In this document: positions 44,230 through 56,116 of the stretch, piece after piece | How positions within the stretch are numbered: position 1 is the stretch's first letter | Layout of the letters: the number at the start of each line of letters is the position of its first letter | Assembly: GCA_963678705.1 (NCBI GenBank) | Contig: OY783219.1 | Coordinates: 11,098,001 to 11,162,000, forward strand | DNA from: Panorpa germanica | Lineage: Eukaryota > Arthropoda > Insecta > Mecoptera > Panorpidae | Reading direction: 5' to 3' | DNA: 64,000 bases | Notes under the pieces: generated by a model | Databases searched by the model: none | What the model was told of the DNA's origin: nothing | Seen by the model: the letters and a program-made list of their open reading frames with translations, nothing else | Translations under genes and position numbers: made by a program

Positions 44230-45538
44230 TATTTTTCTTTTCTGTATCTATACAATCAATTTATGAAATAACTTATGGGTGAATTCAGTAGCGGCACATT
44301 GAGCAGTACCACATCTCACGCTGTCACATTAACGTATACATTTTCAATGGGAATGACACACAGACAGAGAAAGAAGATTTATTCATTTGTTGACTGACAC
44401 TGACGTTGCTCATACTGAACCAATTTAAATTAGTAAATTAATCAAATCGTGAAATAATTCAAATCAAAATGCAATTCTCAATGTACTGGTACAATGGTGT
44501 GTTTGTTGAATTATGAATGCATACAATATAAATAGAGAATTAGGCAAAAATCTATTTATTATAATCTATGGTGTAAAATACACGTGTTAGTTATCATTGG
44601 TAAAGGAAAGTTTACCATCTCACTGTGATATTATAGTTTTATTTATTTTTATGTATCATTTATAATTCATATGTTTATATTCCATGCTTCATTATACCAA
44701 CTCTGACACTCCATCGCATACGTACATGGGTTTGGTTTTCGTTTTAGATGCTAAAATATAGCATCGCGAGTATGGTGGTTTCTACGAACTCGCTAGCATC
44801 GAAATTGAGTCTAAGTAACGATGTTCAACATTTTTCAGCCTTGTAATAATCAACAAAACCCATGCGATTTTTATAAGTTTGAAAAAATATAATAACTTAG
44901 TTTAATCCATCATTTTTGATCAGATTTAATCATATTAAATGCTGGATTATAAAAGAGGCGTCTAAAGTTTTTTTCAACCAATTCTAAGCAACTTTGAAGA
45001 AGACCTCATGTTTGTTTTTACCTGTTTTACCAACCCGGAAGACAGGACACATAACGTCTTTTTCCAATCATAGATAATTGTTCATATAACACAATACTTT
45101 AATTTCCTTAGACGAGTATATGATTGAAAGAATTGTGAACCCAGCTAGTCATTTAAATCATTAAAAATTCAGTACCTCTGTTATTTTTGTTTTATTTCAA
45201 AATGAGTGTTTTTTCGTGTTCTATTGCAGAAAATGTTGTCTTGTGCTTTGTCATTGGAATGTGGTTTCGGGCTAACATTATCTACATTGTCTGATGGAAG
45301 GGTTAACATTACCCAATTTACCATTACTATTCAATTGGCACGTCAATATACTGTTCATTATCAAAGGGATTCTAAAATAATCTGTTGAAATTTCGATGTA
45401 GTATATCGATTACATATCTATACACGGGGCCTCTACTTATCCTTTTAAGGGGAAAGGGGAATTGATGTTTCGATTGTTACTAGTACCTGATTTTTTGTGA
45501 AACTGTACTATGAACGAGTACTGTATTGTATTTTCTTA
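44230..45538. other. Unassigned AT-rich interval
   Basis: The 60-codon frame at 45206-45388 follows a pyrimidine tract and AG (GTGTTCTATTGCAG) that could mimic a 3' splice site, but its peptide has no recognisable motif. Confidence 0.4.
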
Positions 45539-45539
45539 T

Positions 45540-45944
45540 AATTGTTTTGCCTTCCGGCTTTACAATCTCCTTTACATTCCGTTTAATATCATTTAAATTA
45601 AACTTAACCTAATTTATAATTAAAATCTATTTGTCTCTACTTTCTCCTCGTCCTTCCCGTTACTTCCTCCATTTATCTTTCCTTCACTCTTAGTTTAGTT
45701 TAATCCTCTTTCCACTTTCTCCTGACACCTCCAACCTAATGTGCTACCTCCTTTTCACGCATCCTGACTGTTTTCTCGTTCTTTATCAACATTCTTGTTT
45801 CTTTTCTCATACATTCGCTTCCTTAATCTATCCATCTTTTCCTGTTGCTGCACTTTCTATATGTTTTTCTCTTAGAATATTTAGCACCTCTCTCTCCTCT
45901 CTAAAACTGGACTACATATTATTAAATTTGGCTATGTATTTTTT
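45540..45944 (-). mobile_element. LINE-A C-terminal and 3' UTR fragment
   Basis: The minus strand carries decayed coding related to the 61 kb copy (blocks REVLNILREKHIE, RLRKRMYEKR, then in another frame VRMREKEVAH). The purine-rich UTR and the terminus GGAGATTGTAAAGCCGGAAG then GCAAAACAATTATAAG follow. Several frame changes and stops are present. It abuts LINE-F copy 3 at about 45945. Confidence 0.7.
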
Positions 45945-46170
45945 AATATTTATTTGAGTGCATCAACTTTCAAAAGTTATTAAACTTAAAACAATATATA
46001 CATTTATAAACATTTGTAATACATAATTTACTATTTATAGACATATGAATGGGTACTTAAAATAAAGCGATAAAATTAGTTCCATTAATAAAGTCACTAA
46101 GGTCTTTCCCTGCTTTCAAATATCTGCCTATATTCCTCAGACATATTACAGCCTTGCTTACGAATACCTT
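45945..46170 (-). mobile_element. LINE-F C-terminus and 3' UTR, copy 3
   Basis: The minus-strand frame reads RNIGRYLKAGKDLSDFINGT and then NFIALF before its stop at 46059-46061, the best-preserved LINE-F C-terminus here. The 3' UTR (AAGTACCCATTCATATGTCT, TAATAACTTTTGAAAGTTGA, TGCACTCAAATAAATATT) matches copy 2 and ends at the LINE-A junction. No catalytic domain remains. Confidence 0.75.
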
Positions 46171-46259
46171 GAGCATCGAAGAATAATATGCTTTATCGTT
46201 AATGATCTGTTACATTGTTTACATATTGATTGAGGATTACGGAAATTATTAATGTTTAA

Positions 46260-46410
46260 AGCAATCATTTTCGATTCTTTAAATATTAAAGGGATTAAAT
46301 TTGTAAAAAATGGCAAACCTATTGACGTCACATTTTTATCCTAGTCTACACTGCTATCCCGCCTTCTCTGTTATACACAGACTGTAAAAGAGATGCATAA
46401 TCAAACGCTT
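46260..46410 (+). repeat. DR-1 fragment, old
   Basis: CTTTAAATATTAAAGGGATT and CTGTTATACACAGACTGTAA then AAGAGATGCAT parallel successive blocks in DR-1 copy 1 (7830-7930). Confidence 0.45.
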
Positions 46411-46414
46411 ACAG

Positions 46415-47105
46415 GTGCCTCGTAACTGATAGAATTTTCATATTATAAAGGTGGTGTGCAATAATAAATAAAAGCGATTACATGCTTATTATTCTACAGA
46501 TTTTATTGCAATCCTGGTAACGTCAAAATTAATATTTGATGTATTTAATTATTGATTTACTTTTTAGAAATCATTATGTTTTTTAGAAAACAATTTGGCT
46601 AAGCTCTTAAAATGGTAACCGGATTGCTCACTAGCCCCTTACTCATTTTTAATCTTCAATACCTGATTTTATGAATTAAGCAATCATTATTATATCCACT
46701 GTAAATTTTTCATATCATGGGCCAACCGAAACATAAACATTTGATATATAACATAAAATGACCTATTTTACTGTACTCTTTTTATTTATAAGTGGGCCGG
46801 TTGTAAACGCACTGTTTATCGCATACATAAATAATAAGAAGGGATGAGTTCCGGTTCTGGTCACGATAACTTCCTGTGTGACTAAATCCCGTTTCATAAA
46901 GTTAACACTTTGAAATTTTGATATATATATATTTTTTTTTAGCTTTATTAAAAAAATTTAGGTAAAAAAAATTCTATACGGTGCCGTTAACTTGAAAAAG
47001 TTCAGATTGAAAATATAGCGAGTAAATAATAAAATACAAGTATATAATTAATTATGCCCTTTACTATTAAATTGTTAATGGGGTTGTGATAACTGTACAA
47101 TATAT
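46415..47105. other. Unassigned AT-rich interval
   Basis: A slightly GC-richer portion (46795-46900, GTGGGCCGGTTGTAAACGCA) has no recognised identity. Confidence 0.4.
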
Positions 47106-47109
47106 TGAT

Positions 47110-47552
47110 AAAATTGACTCTCAGGATCTCAAATATACAATTATTTTGGTATTTATAAGTCGAAATATTATAGAAGATATTATAAATTAAAACAGTTATT
47201 TTTGAACCTTTAATTATTAAAGGAATCCATAGTTATAAAAAATAACTTTGTGAAATAAATAAATCTTTTATACAACAGTGATGCATACGAGTATGTACTT
47301 TTTACATCGTTTACTACAGCTAGGTTGCGTATCTCTTCAAGTTTTGTAACACGATGTTTGTGAAAAAGGAAAAATAATTTTGATTACTTGTTTCTTCTTT
47401 GACGTCATATGCAGGACAAAAACAAACTGAAATTTACATTTGATATAGCTATAATTTCGTCAAATATTGGAAACATAAATATATATAGATAATAACTTAT
47501 TTCAATCATATATTTCAATTAAAAGAACGATCTCCAAGAAATGAGTTCACAA
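47110..47552 (+). repeat. DR-1 copy, diverged but end to end
   Basis: Starts ATTGATAAAATTGACTCTCA and GGATCTCAAATATACAATTA, continues with CTTTAATTATTAAAGGAAT, and ends AATGAGTTCACAAGCCCATT, the family's right end. The middle is poorly conserved. This copy shows that both ends of DR-1 are reproducible. Confidence 0.55.
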
Positions 47553-47642
47553 GCCCATTCATTTTTAACTGTTCTTTCGTGTCAAGTGTGAAATTATGAA
47601 ACCATGATTATGAATGATTTTTTAGTGTATCTATATGTGATG

Positions 47643-47810
47643 TTAAGCAGTTTTTGAAATGCCTACTAACTCTGCTATTTTGCGCACTTTCTGTCGACGC
47701 TCATCCAATACAATTTGGTATATTTTTTTTATTATTTCTGATGTGATGCGTTGGATTCATTTGGCTCACCTAGTTGTTCTAGAATGGATGAACGTCCACG
47801 TTTTAATTTA
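47643..47810 (-). pseudogene. mariner transposase N-terminal fragment
   Basis: The minus strand reads KLKRGRSSI, changes frame, then reads ITSEIIKKIYQIVL and RRQKVRKIAELVGISKTA before a stop at 47643. K.KRGR followed by the second helix-turn-helix (RRxKVRxIAExVGISKxxV) is the mariner N-terminal DNA-binding domain. The catalytic domain does not follow. It is unrelated by position to the mariner C-terminus at 38 kb. Confidence 0.75.
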
Positions 47811-47814
47811 TAGA

Positions 47815-48120
47815 AGCAATGGTTGTTATCGAAGATGGAGGTATCCAAAACGCCTCCCAACTTTCATTTCCAAAACGTTTTCGCATTAAAAACAAGAATC
47901 TAATTAGCTATAAAAATAGTTATAAAAAACTCAAAACTTTTTTACTTACAACGACTACTGATACAAAAGTACACAATGAGCTTGCCGTTTGAAAGTCGAT
48001 AATTTGACGTCTGTGGCGCCATGAGACTTTAAACACAAATATTTATCAATTACCACTGGTATTATTAACCATATCAACATCATTACAAATAAATTGCATC
48101 AGAATGGGTTAAACCTAGCA
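47815..48120. other. Upstream flank of the mariner fragment
   Basis: This may contain the mariner 5' region (minus strand), but no terminal repeat was identified. GACGTCTGTGGCGCCATGAG lies at 48007. Confidence 0.35.
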
Positions 48121-48135
48121 TTTAGTTCCATATAT

Positions 48136-48653
48136 TTTTATTTATATTATATTAATTGTGCGCCTTTCGGCTTTACATTATTATACTTCTTAATGCATAT
48201 CATATAAATTCAAAGTTAAAAAACTAAACTTAAACTATTCAAGACTATTACTACTTCGAATAGTACTTTATTTTTCTTCTTTTCTTGATCCTCTCTCTTC
48301 ATGTCCCCTACTTCTCCTTTATTCTCACCGTTTCCTGCTTCTCCTTACTTATTGCCTGTATCTTCATCTATCACCTCTTGCTTTCCTTGCCTCCTCTCGA
48401 CAAACCATCTATTATCTTTTCACTATCCTTCCTAAATTCTCTCTTCGTTTTCGCTTCTCCACTTATGTCTATTACAGGCATAGACGCTCTATCTTTATTA
48501 TTTCCTCTTGACTCTCTTACTTTACTCTCTACCTTTACTATGTTATTATATAGTAATATAGTTCCTATATTATATAATATAATTCCTATATTATATAATA
48601 TAGCTCCTATATTATATAATATAGTTATATAGATAATATATAATATAGTTATA
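48136..48653 (-). mobile_element. LINE-A fragment with possible 13 bp TSD
   Basis: The minus strand is purine-rich decayed coding and UTR and ends AATAATGTAAAGCCGAAAGG then CGCACAATTA. TAGTTCCATATAT occurs at 48123-48135 and 48654-48666 and may be the target duplication. The interval includes the 21 bp tandem array at its 5' side, so the array may be target DNA. The 115-codon plus-strand frame across it is the antisense of the LINE. Confidence 0.55.
48555..48617. repeat. Three 21 bp tandem units
   Basis: AATATAGTTCCTATATTATA(T) is repeated from 48555, 48576 and 48597 with one or two changes and continues into looser ATATAG repeats to about 48660. It resembles the adjacent TAGTTCCATATAT motif. 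Confidence 0.9.
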
Positions 48654-48669
48654 TAGTTCCATATATAAT

Positions 48670-49270
48670 AATATAATTACATTGAGTATAAAATATGGTT
48701 CCTTTTTTCACATTAAAAAGATATTTTAAATAAAAAAGTCTGGCCAATTTTTTTCACATTTTAAATTTTACTTACAATTCATTTGACGTAATCCTCATTC
48801 CTTTGCGAGAGTAAGCTGATCTTTATTTAGTAATATATCTCTAAGGAGATGTTTTTTTTAGCATGTATTTATACAAAAGCTTTATTGTGTTTTTTCTAAG
48901 ATAATCTTCTTATATATTTTAACCGATCATCGTTACTATAATATAAAACAGGTTAAGGTTTTAAAAACACATAACGAGACTTTCCATACAAATTGCTAAG
49001 AACTCTTTATATATTTATGAATTTCTTAGTTATTACTATTGATAGGTAACATTTCATCATTAAAAGTTTGTATCCTGTAAGAAGTTCAAATAAAAATAGA
49101 TCAAGTTTTAGTTATGCAATCAGACCGACTTTCATAGTGAAATATTTTTAACAGAAATTTACTATTTCTTATATATGTACTTTTTGTTATATACATATGT
49201 ATCACATGAGGTTTGCATGAATATATTTCTAGAATATTTCAGCCTCAACGCTTTTAACCAATAATAATAA
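48670..49270. other. Unassigned AT-rich interval
   Basis: No coding, RNA or repeat feature recognised. Confidence 0.45.
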
Positions 49271-49273
49271 GTG

Positions 49274-49405
49274 CAGGGTGTCCACTTAAAGACTGTATGA
49301 TATAGAATGAAAATAATTTTTACAAACACGTGTTTATAAAAGTTATTATACTAAAAAAAAGTTATGACATTTTTCAAACTCTCCTGTCTTTTAAGCGTCA
49401 CCCTG
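49274..49405. mobile_element. Candidate ~132 bp MITE
   Basis: The left end CAGGGTGTCCACTTAAAGAC and the reversed right end CAGGGTGACGCTTAAAAGAC align with one gap, about 16 of 20. CAGGGTG ends are frequent among insect mariner/Tc1 MITEs, which insert at TA; here TG precedes and TA follows, so the target site is not clean. Confidence 0.5.
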
Positions 49406-49409
49406 TAGT

Positions 49410-50088
49410 ACGTTTTATGCATACGACTATAGACCATTCTCATTTCTATAAAAGAAAGTCTTGCCTCTATACAATTTATTGTCGTTAATAATGTAAATAT
49501 GGTTATTAATGTAACCTAACATTAATTTTAATTTCATGTTTTATAAATGTTGAAAAAATATAACAGAATACAGCAAATGTTGAACTTTTATTTAGGCGGT
49601 ATGCTTGGTATGTATAAACAGTATAATAGTATGCAGTTTGTAAAATAAATAAACTAAATATATTCCATTTTACAACACAGTAAAATTCAGTCGCATCTTC
49701 TTTTCATTCATTAACCATTATTAATTTTCTCCTACATATTTTACAGTGCATACATTATTTACTACGTTATGGAGAGACTGCACATGCTCAATAGTAGCCC
49801 GATAATATGCTTATATCTTAGCAAATTCCTTTAACGTACTCTTCATTTTTAAAACGTGCGAATGTCTATTCTGCTAGTAAAAAGCATACTTTTGTGCATA
49901 ATAACATACTCATGACCAGTTTGCATTAATTTTGATTTATATGCTATTTATGTCAGACATGTTAAATAACACACCATTATCCAAAATACGATACGATTAC
50001 AACAATTGAAGTAAAATATTGAGAGGTCACTCCCCGACTTTGTATAAAAGCACTGCAGTAGCAAGCAAAAGTGAATTGAAAGATAGTG
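49410..50088. other. Unassigned AT-rich interval
   Basis: No coding, RNA or repeat feature recognised. Confidence 0.45.
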
Positions 50089-50089
50089 T

Positions 50090-50200
50090 TTTTTTTTAAA
50101 TTTATTTTATTGCATCAACTATTTAAAATAAAGAAATTAAATTAGTTGTATTGATAAAGGCAATAAAGTTTTTCAGACTTTCCCTGCTTAGTAAGTTTGT
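50090..50200 (-). mobile_element. LINE-F 3' end, copy 4
   Basis: The minus-strand frame AFINTTNLISLF stops at 50123-50125. A shortened 3' UTR, TAGTTGATGCAATAAAATAA, and an A run at 50090-50099 follow. The internal UTR part present in copies 2 and 3 is missing. Confidence 0.65.
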
Positions 50201-50204
50201 ATGA

Positions 50205-52245
50205 CTTACCATGGTCTACATATTACTACTTCCAGCCTTCTATATATCGTATTTTATTTATCTGACCTTTTAATTGATTGTGCCCCATACTTACGCTGTA
50301 CGTGTTTACCACCGTTTAAAACCCATAAAGCTATTCGAGTGTGCTTAACTAAAATACAATGACAATTTTGCATTATATTTAAATTTCAAAACTACACGTG
50401 GAATAACAATTTTGTATTATTTATTTAAAATACCTAGTTCACTTGTGGTATATACCCGTAATAATCTTCTCACATTTCTCAAATTACACCGCACAAACAT
50501 TGAAACTAAACCACTATATCAGGAGTGATGAACCTATAGGACACGTGCCGCGGTTTCCACATATTATTGTATTATTTTATAAGTTTAAAAATTATGCAAA
50601 TGCCTAGGCACAAATTTACAGACACATCAATATATATTTTACATTAGATTACATTTCACATCATTCTTATTTCAGAAAAAGTTATCAAATGTATAAAAGT
50701 TAATTAGAAATTTTTCCAGAGAGAAAGTATTGAGAATCTATAATTAGCAAACACTATATTTTTAATTCTTTTTCTCTTCTAATGCACTCCGAAATGAATG
50801 AATCTTAGAAAATACATTACATAGTATTTTCTTACTAAGCACAGTACTTACTATTTATGTAAAATAACAAAAATTACTTGTTACGTAAGTAATTTTATCT
50901 AATAGACTTATTTTGTTACCTATTACTGCTGTTTGAAAATAAATTTTCACTTTCGCGTATTGGCATATTTAAGAAGGATTAAGCACTTTTAGCTATAAAA
51001 TAAAATTAAGTATAACTAGATTTCACTTAAATAAAATATTATATGATTGAAAACAGTTAATTTTCTTTTAATTATGTACATAATTTCAAATCCATTTAGC
51101 TCAGATCATTTTCAATAACATTGTGCATTTAAGTCAATGCTAATATTGTTTAATATTAATAATTAATATACTTAGAATTATGCGTGGGTGTAGAGGCGTA
51201 AATGGATATACTACTACAAAATATACAGAAAAATATTAAGAATTTTTTTTTTTTATTATTAAAGTCATTGTTTGAATAAAAACTTAAGGCGTCTAGATTG
51301 TTGTTTACCTTATCAATAAATTCAATGTCCTCTTCTACCATTTTCCTAGGAACTCTGAGCAGGCATCTCTCTGAATGTAATCCTGCCGGCACTCATAGAA
51401 TTATCTCAATATTTTCTTCATTACTGAGGATCAAACTGCGATAGAAGAGACTACTAACTTACAAGAAAATCACATTGATAAATACAAATAATTAATATTA
51501 ATTTATATACTATAATGTTTTTAGTATTTTGACAGTAACCTGGAACTGCAAAGGTTTTCTATTGCTGCACTATATGAATATATATTTAAACACATAAAGA
51601 ACTATTTTCTTAACAATGTTTCACACTAAAATATACATAGGTATATGTTTTACTTACTATATATTTATTTTAACGTTTGCACAGTTCATCACGTACATTG
51701 TGCAAACAAGTTTATAGAATTGCTAAAGCGAGTTCTCATTTCACTCCCCAACCCTTCAGGCACAACCCTATTCTATTCTACCCCTAGTCGTACAAAACGT
51801 CTAGCATTTCGTCTGAGGAGATGTAACACGACGCTATTCTTAGCAGCCAACACACGACGTCATATTGTTTTTGTAATCAGATGAACTGTGGAAACCAGAA
51901 TTAAGTTTATTCCACATTTAAACATTCAATTTACAGGTAAAGAAAGATACAGGTTCGGGAAGGGCTAAAGTCGTGTTAAATTCATTTAATTAAATTACTT
52001 TGAATTATTCATTAAAAATATTTGAAAATGATACTGGTAACCTCTTTAGTCGTGGTTATTTATGTAAGAGTATTATTTTTACAAGAATATAATATCCTTG
52101 GTATAAGAAAACGTGTACCACAAACAGATTCGTGACACTTTCTTTAAATTTTTATTTTGTACTGACTTTGTTTTTATGTTTCATTACAATTTATAATATC
52201 ATTATTTGTATTCGCATGTCAAAAGAATAACTGAATATAAAATAC
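50205..52245. other. Unassigned AT-rich interval
   Basis: The minus-strand frame at 51156-51392 begins with the 44 bp block shared with 35.5 kb; only its first ~40 codons look non-random. The plus frame at 51645-51884 has no motif. A poly-T tract lies at 51244-51253. Confidence 0.4.
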
Positions 52246-52249
52246 AGGA

Positions 52250-52590
52250 ATATGTACTGGCTAATTGGGTGACGCTCTGAACTAAACATTGAAAACAAGC
52301 TGCTCATATATAAACAAGTGCTAAAGCCAGTGTGGACGTATGGAGTGCAATCCATACTGGGGTTGCACCAAGAAATCGAACATTAAAGAAATACAAACGT
52401 TCCAAAATAAAGTTCTGCGAGGAATAGTTAAAGTATCGTGGTATATCCGCAATGACGACTTACATAGAGACCTAAAAATTAACACAGTCAGAGAAGAAAT
52501 CAAAACTATATCAGCAAAACACGAGTTGAAACTTTGTAACCACGAAAACATCGCCGTGACGCAAATGTTGCTTGATTTCTTATTTGGAAA
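52250..52590 (+). mobile_element. LINE-D: Jockey-type reverse transcriptase C-terminal fragment
   Basis: Translation gives LNIENKLLIYKQVLKPVWTY, then after a one-base frame change WGCTKKSNIKEIQTFQNKVL, VSWYIRNDDLHRDLKINTVR and EEIKTISAKHELKLCNH. KLLIYKxxLKPxWTYGxQLWG and the WYxxNxxxHxDLxIxTVxEEI block are hallmarks of the region just after the reverse transcriptase of Jockey-clade LINEs. One stop precedes LNIENK and one frame change lies near 52352. The usual closing LLD is nearly reached (QMLLD). No 3' UTR or TSD identified. Confidence 0.88.
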
Positions 52591-52599
52591 ATGCAAAAT

Positions 52600-53925
52600 A
52601 CTTTTTTTACTTTTGTTACTTCATAGTGTTAATCCGTAACCATTATTTTTTTAATATAAACTTATAACCACAATAATATTAGCACCATTTATGATTCAAA
52701 AGTATCAGCGCAATTATCATAATATTTCTAATTTAAAATGATAGAAGTGCCTATTATTTTATTATTCTTTCTGTTACCCCCACCATAAGACATCTGATTT
52801 TCGTTTACCTAAATTTGTTTGTCATATTTTCTCGTTCATTATTTCTTTTACTACAAGACAATCACTCCACTACATTCCTTACTGAAATATATATACATAA
52901 TTATTAATTATATAAATTATTTAAACAAATATTGGTATTAAAATCCATAACATAAATAACATATATATTTTATGTAAATTCTCATAATTATTAAAAAAAA
53001 ATAACATTTATATTAGAAACATAAAGAGTATTCTATTTTCTCAAAAGTATTTTTAAAATACGTATTTTGTATTTAAATACTAACATGAAATTTATTTTTT
53101 ATTTTGTATTTGAAATAGGAAAATAACGAGGTAATTGCATTTTGTATTTAAATGCTTTTAAAACGCATTTGTGCACATTTCTGCTTATGGATATATTTCA
53201 AGTTGATCGTTGCATCAGTTGTAATTACGTAAATGAATAATAAAAAATAAAAAAAACGTTTCGTTGAGGTATCTGCGTCCACACTAATTTAAGCTACTTG
53301 TTTATGAGTGAAGAACTCTAGGAAACGCTGGGTAGGTATATACGTATCATATACAGAGAATTCAGAATCGTTTGCTTGATTTTACCACCTCCTGCTCTAA
53401 AATTCAAAAGCTTTACAGCTGTTTCCACGAAACAATCTCTAACACTCGTGTATCTGTAATATGACATTGATGTTCACATACGCCTGACTGAAACATGTAT
53501 GACGTCGACGATACGAGATTGAGTCTACCTTAATAACTGACAGGTTAATTAACCACAGATGAACAATACGATATTAATGTACGTTCTACAATATGTAATT
53601 GTTACTTAATAGGAAGATGAATTAATTACATCTCCATATTCATATGAGTACATTTACAGGGAAATGTTTAATATATATTGTAAGCTAGTGTAATAAAGTG
53701 ATTTCAAATAGAAACATGACAAATAATGTGAAATACTTCAAGTCACGACGACGAGATCATAATGTGTTTGTGATATGTGAATGCTACTCTTTGTTTGAAG
53801 TTCTCGTGCAACTGTATATAAAGGGTTCTTGAAAAGCCACGCTTTTATGTCATTTTATTTGCATACATAAATAGATATTATAAAACATGAATATTACGTT
53901 AAATACTAAACATTATTTCACTACG
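52600..53925. other. Unassigned AT-rich interval
   Basis: No coding, RNA or repeat feature recognised. Confidence 0.45.
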
Positions 53926-53929
53926 AAAA

Positions 53930-54140
53930 GAAAAAAGGCGGACGAAGGAGTAAATGGGTAATAGAAGGAGACGGTAAAAAGGAGTGAACAATAAAGAAGC
54001 GAATGAGGAAGGAATTAGTGAAGAAAGACAATGAAAGCTGTGAGCGAGCAAACAAAAGGGATGTAATTGTAGCGGAAGAAGAAGTTATAGAAAAGAAGAG
54101 ATTGCAGGAGAGAAGAAAATAAACCGTGAAGAGTGGCATT
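53930..54140 (+). repeat. Purine-rich block, possibly decayed LINE-A coding
   Basis: The plus strand is almost all A and G. One frame stays open as KRMRKELVKKDNESC then DVIVAEEEVIEKKRLQERRK before a stop. The charge-rich style matches LINE-A coding, but no specific motif aligns. Confidence 0.3.
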
Positions 54141-54537
54141 GGAACTATTTGGTTTAGTTTTATTTTATTTACTGCTAGAATTATAACAGAGTTTCGAATG
54201 GATTGAATTCTCTTTATAAATTACCGTTGCAGTAACAGCAATGAACTGTAAAAGTAAATTGTAATGCCGATAAGCAAATCAATTGTAAATACAATAGATC
54301 ACTTTACTTAAACAAAATGTGATAGTGTTTAATTTAAAAAGATTTCTTTTTCGCTTAAATGCTGATCAAATTATATTATATTTTTAATTTTTAAAAAAAT
54401 AAGTAAAATTTTTTTTTGTTGTAAAATTAGTTTTTTTTTATTATTAATTCACGGGCTTCTTAGGATCATGGTCCTTTTTTCGACCTTCTTAATTCATTTT
54501 ATTAACATTTTACATATTTACTAGTGTTGCCCAAATG

Positions 54538-54665
54538 CAAGAACAAGACGAGACTTAGCCAGTCTTGGTCTTGGTCTTGCGCCAATACACCTGGTCTTGG
54601 TCTTGGTTTTGGTCTTGCGCTCCCAGTCTTGGTCTTGGTCTTGGTCTTGCAGCAAGAGTCTTGCA
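54538..54665. repeat. hAT left subterminal repeat array
   Basis: CAGTCTTGGTCTTGGTCTTG and close variants are packed into ~120 bp, with AAGAGTCTTGCAAGTCTTGC at the inner edge. A mirror array lies at 56320-56465. Such arrays usually bind the transposase. Confidence 0.85.
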
Positions 54666-55099
54666 AGTCTTGCAATTACCTATTAGTCTATTACTATTTA
54701 TTAAAGTTTACTTTAAATCTTAGAAAAACGTATTAGAATTGGAACATTGTGAGCTTGAATTAACATAGCCATAGTAAAGATCAAGCAGATTAATAAATAA
54801 CTGAAGATTTGATAAGAAATTCGAAAAATCAACTGACCTATATGTCGTTTTCCATGGAAGTAACTGTTTCTTAATAAACATTTATGATTTATAAGCTTAC
54901 ATTTGCTAAAACATGTAAAAAAACAAATTAATTACAATAACTTGACTGTATTTTAAAGAACAATACTTATCTGTCTAGAAAGAGATTGAACCCTCAACTT
55001 ATAAGAAATTTAATAAAAGAGTTTTACGATTTATCATTTATTTGAATAAAAAATAAAATACAACACAAATCAACAGCTTTATCATTAGGTTATGATACT

Positions 55100-56116
55100 T
55101 TATATCAATTCTTTTGACCAAGAATTAATACAAAGTAACCATCTGGCTGACTCATCACTTAACCTATTTCTATGTTTTCTAATTACTAATGATGCTTTAG
55201 AAAATAACCTCTCAGCAGGTACTGAAGTTGCAGGTATTGAGAGAAAATCACGGGCCATTTTCGATAAAATCGGATACTCTGTCTCATGCGTCCTCCACCA
55301 ATCTAAAATGTCTTCCGAGCTGGCAGTTCTTGGTTTTCTCAGGTACTCCTCCAACTCGTCTATCACTAAGCCTTGAAGACAAGATCCAGATGACGTCGAG
55401 GGACATTCATAGAGTTTATCAAAGTCTATTACGTCTTCATCTTCATCACATACTTTATTGTCTTTTTCTGGTAATTCCAGAGATTTGTTCAGTGAGTGTA
55501 GACTTTTATATTCTTCATAAAGTTCATTGAACTTGCGCAGACTTTCTGTTTTAAGTTGCTTCCCCCACATTGTCAGGTCAAAAGTCTGAGCCTTATGCCT
55601 TGGGTCTAAAATTAAAGAAGTACAATAAATCCAGTTGCTCTTCTTGTAATGTTTAAGCATTTTGTCTCGAGCTGCTTGGAAAGCTAGAATGAGCCTTTCA
55701 TCCACTTCAGATCGATTAGGTTTCTCATCTAACTGTTTTACCATGGATTCAATTTTATCTAGCAAGAGATTAAATGATACAATGACTAGCGGTAACGTAA
55801 CATATTTGTCTCCACCAAGTTTTGTACTTAAAAGTTTAAAGTTTATTAGAAATTTATGTAATTTTTCGAGTACCTGCCATTCATTAGCTGTGATTTGAAA
55901 ATCATTCAATTCGGTGACAGAACTGCACAATATGTCAATGCCCGCTCTCACTTTTAAACCAAATCCAATCATATCATGTGTGGAATTCCATCTCGTTGGA
56001 CAGTCAAGAATGGCATTTAGATTTGATGGCACGCCAGCTGCTTCACAAGCAGACTGAAACTTCTTCTTCACTATCTCACTTCTCAAAGTGCCGATGGTTA
56101 AAACATAACTATGCAT
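55100..56116 (-). CDS. hAT transposase, C-terminal half (Ac/ZBED-like)
   Basis: 338 codons, uninterrupted. Residues 40-46 are PTRWNST, the conserved RW segment that follows the second catalytic Asp in hAT transposases; 170-175 are LDPRHK; the hAT dimerisation domain spans about 245-335 (DWWRTHETEYPILSKMARD, ATSVPAERLFS, RNRLSDESA). Glu302 of PAERLFS is in the position of the third catalytic acid. An acidic linker lies at 216-235. The BED zinc finger and first two catalytic Asp residues are absent: full hAT proteins usually exceed 600 residues and only ~365 bp of element remain upstream. An in-frame stop lies 10 codons before the first Met, so the true start, or a splice acceptor, is uncertain. 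The product could bind partners but not catalyse transposition. A domesticated ZBED-like gene is unlikely given the intact flanking TIRs and TSD. Confidence 0.93.
   Translation of the reverse strand: MHSYVLTIGTLRSEIVKKKFQSACEAAGVPSNLNAILDCPTRWNSTHDMIGFGLKVRAGIDILCSSVTELNDFQITANEWQVLEKLHKFLINFKLLSTKLGGDKYVTLPLVIVSFNLLLDKIESMVKQLDEKPNRSEVDERLILAFQAARDKMLKHYKKSNWIYCTSLILDPRHKAQTFDLTMWGKQLKTESLRKFNELYEEYKSLHSLNKSLELPEKDNKVCDEDEDVIDFDKLYECPSTSSGSCLQGLVIDELEEYLRKPRTASSEDILDWWRTHETEYPILSKMARDFLSIPATSVPAERLFSKASLVIRKHRNRLSDESARWLLCINSWSKELI

Noticed and set aside
45206-45388. Possible exon after a pyrimidine tract and CAG
   Set aside because: The peptide is unrecognisable, and pyrimidine-AG sites are frequent by chance in this DNA.
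48285-48632. 115-codon hydrophobic frame resembling a membrane protein
   Set aside because: The Leu/Ser/Phe-rich translation is the antisense of purine-rich LINE-A coding and runs into a 21 bp tandem repeat. The same applies to 45739-45957 and 61006-61256.
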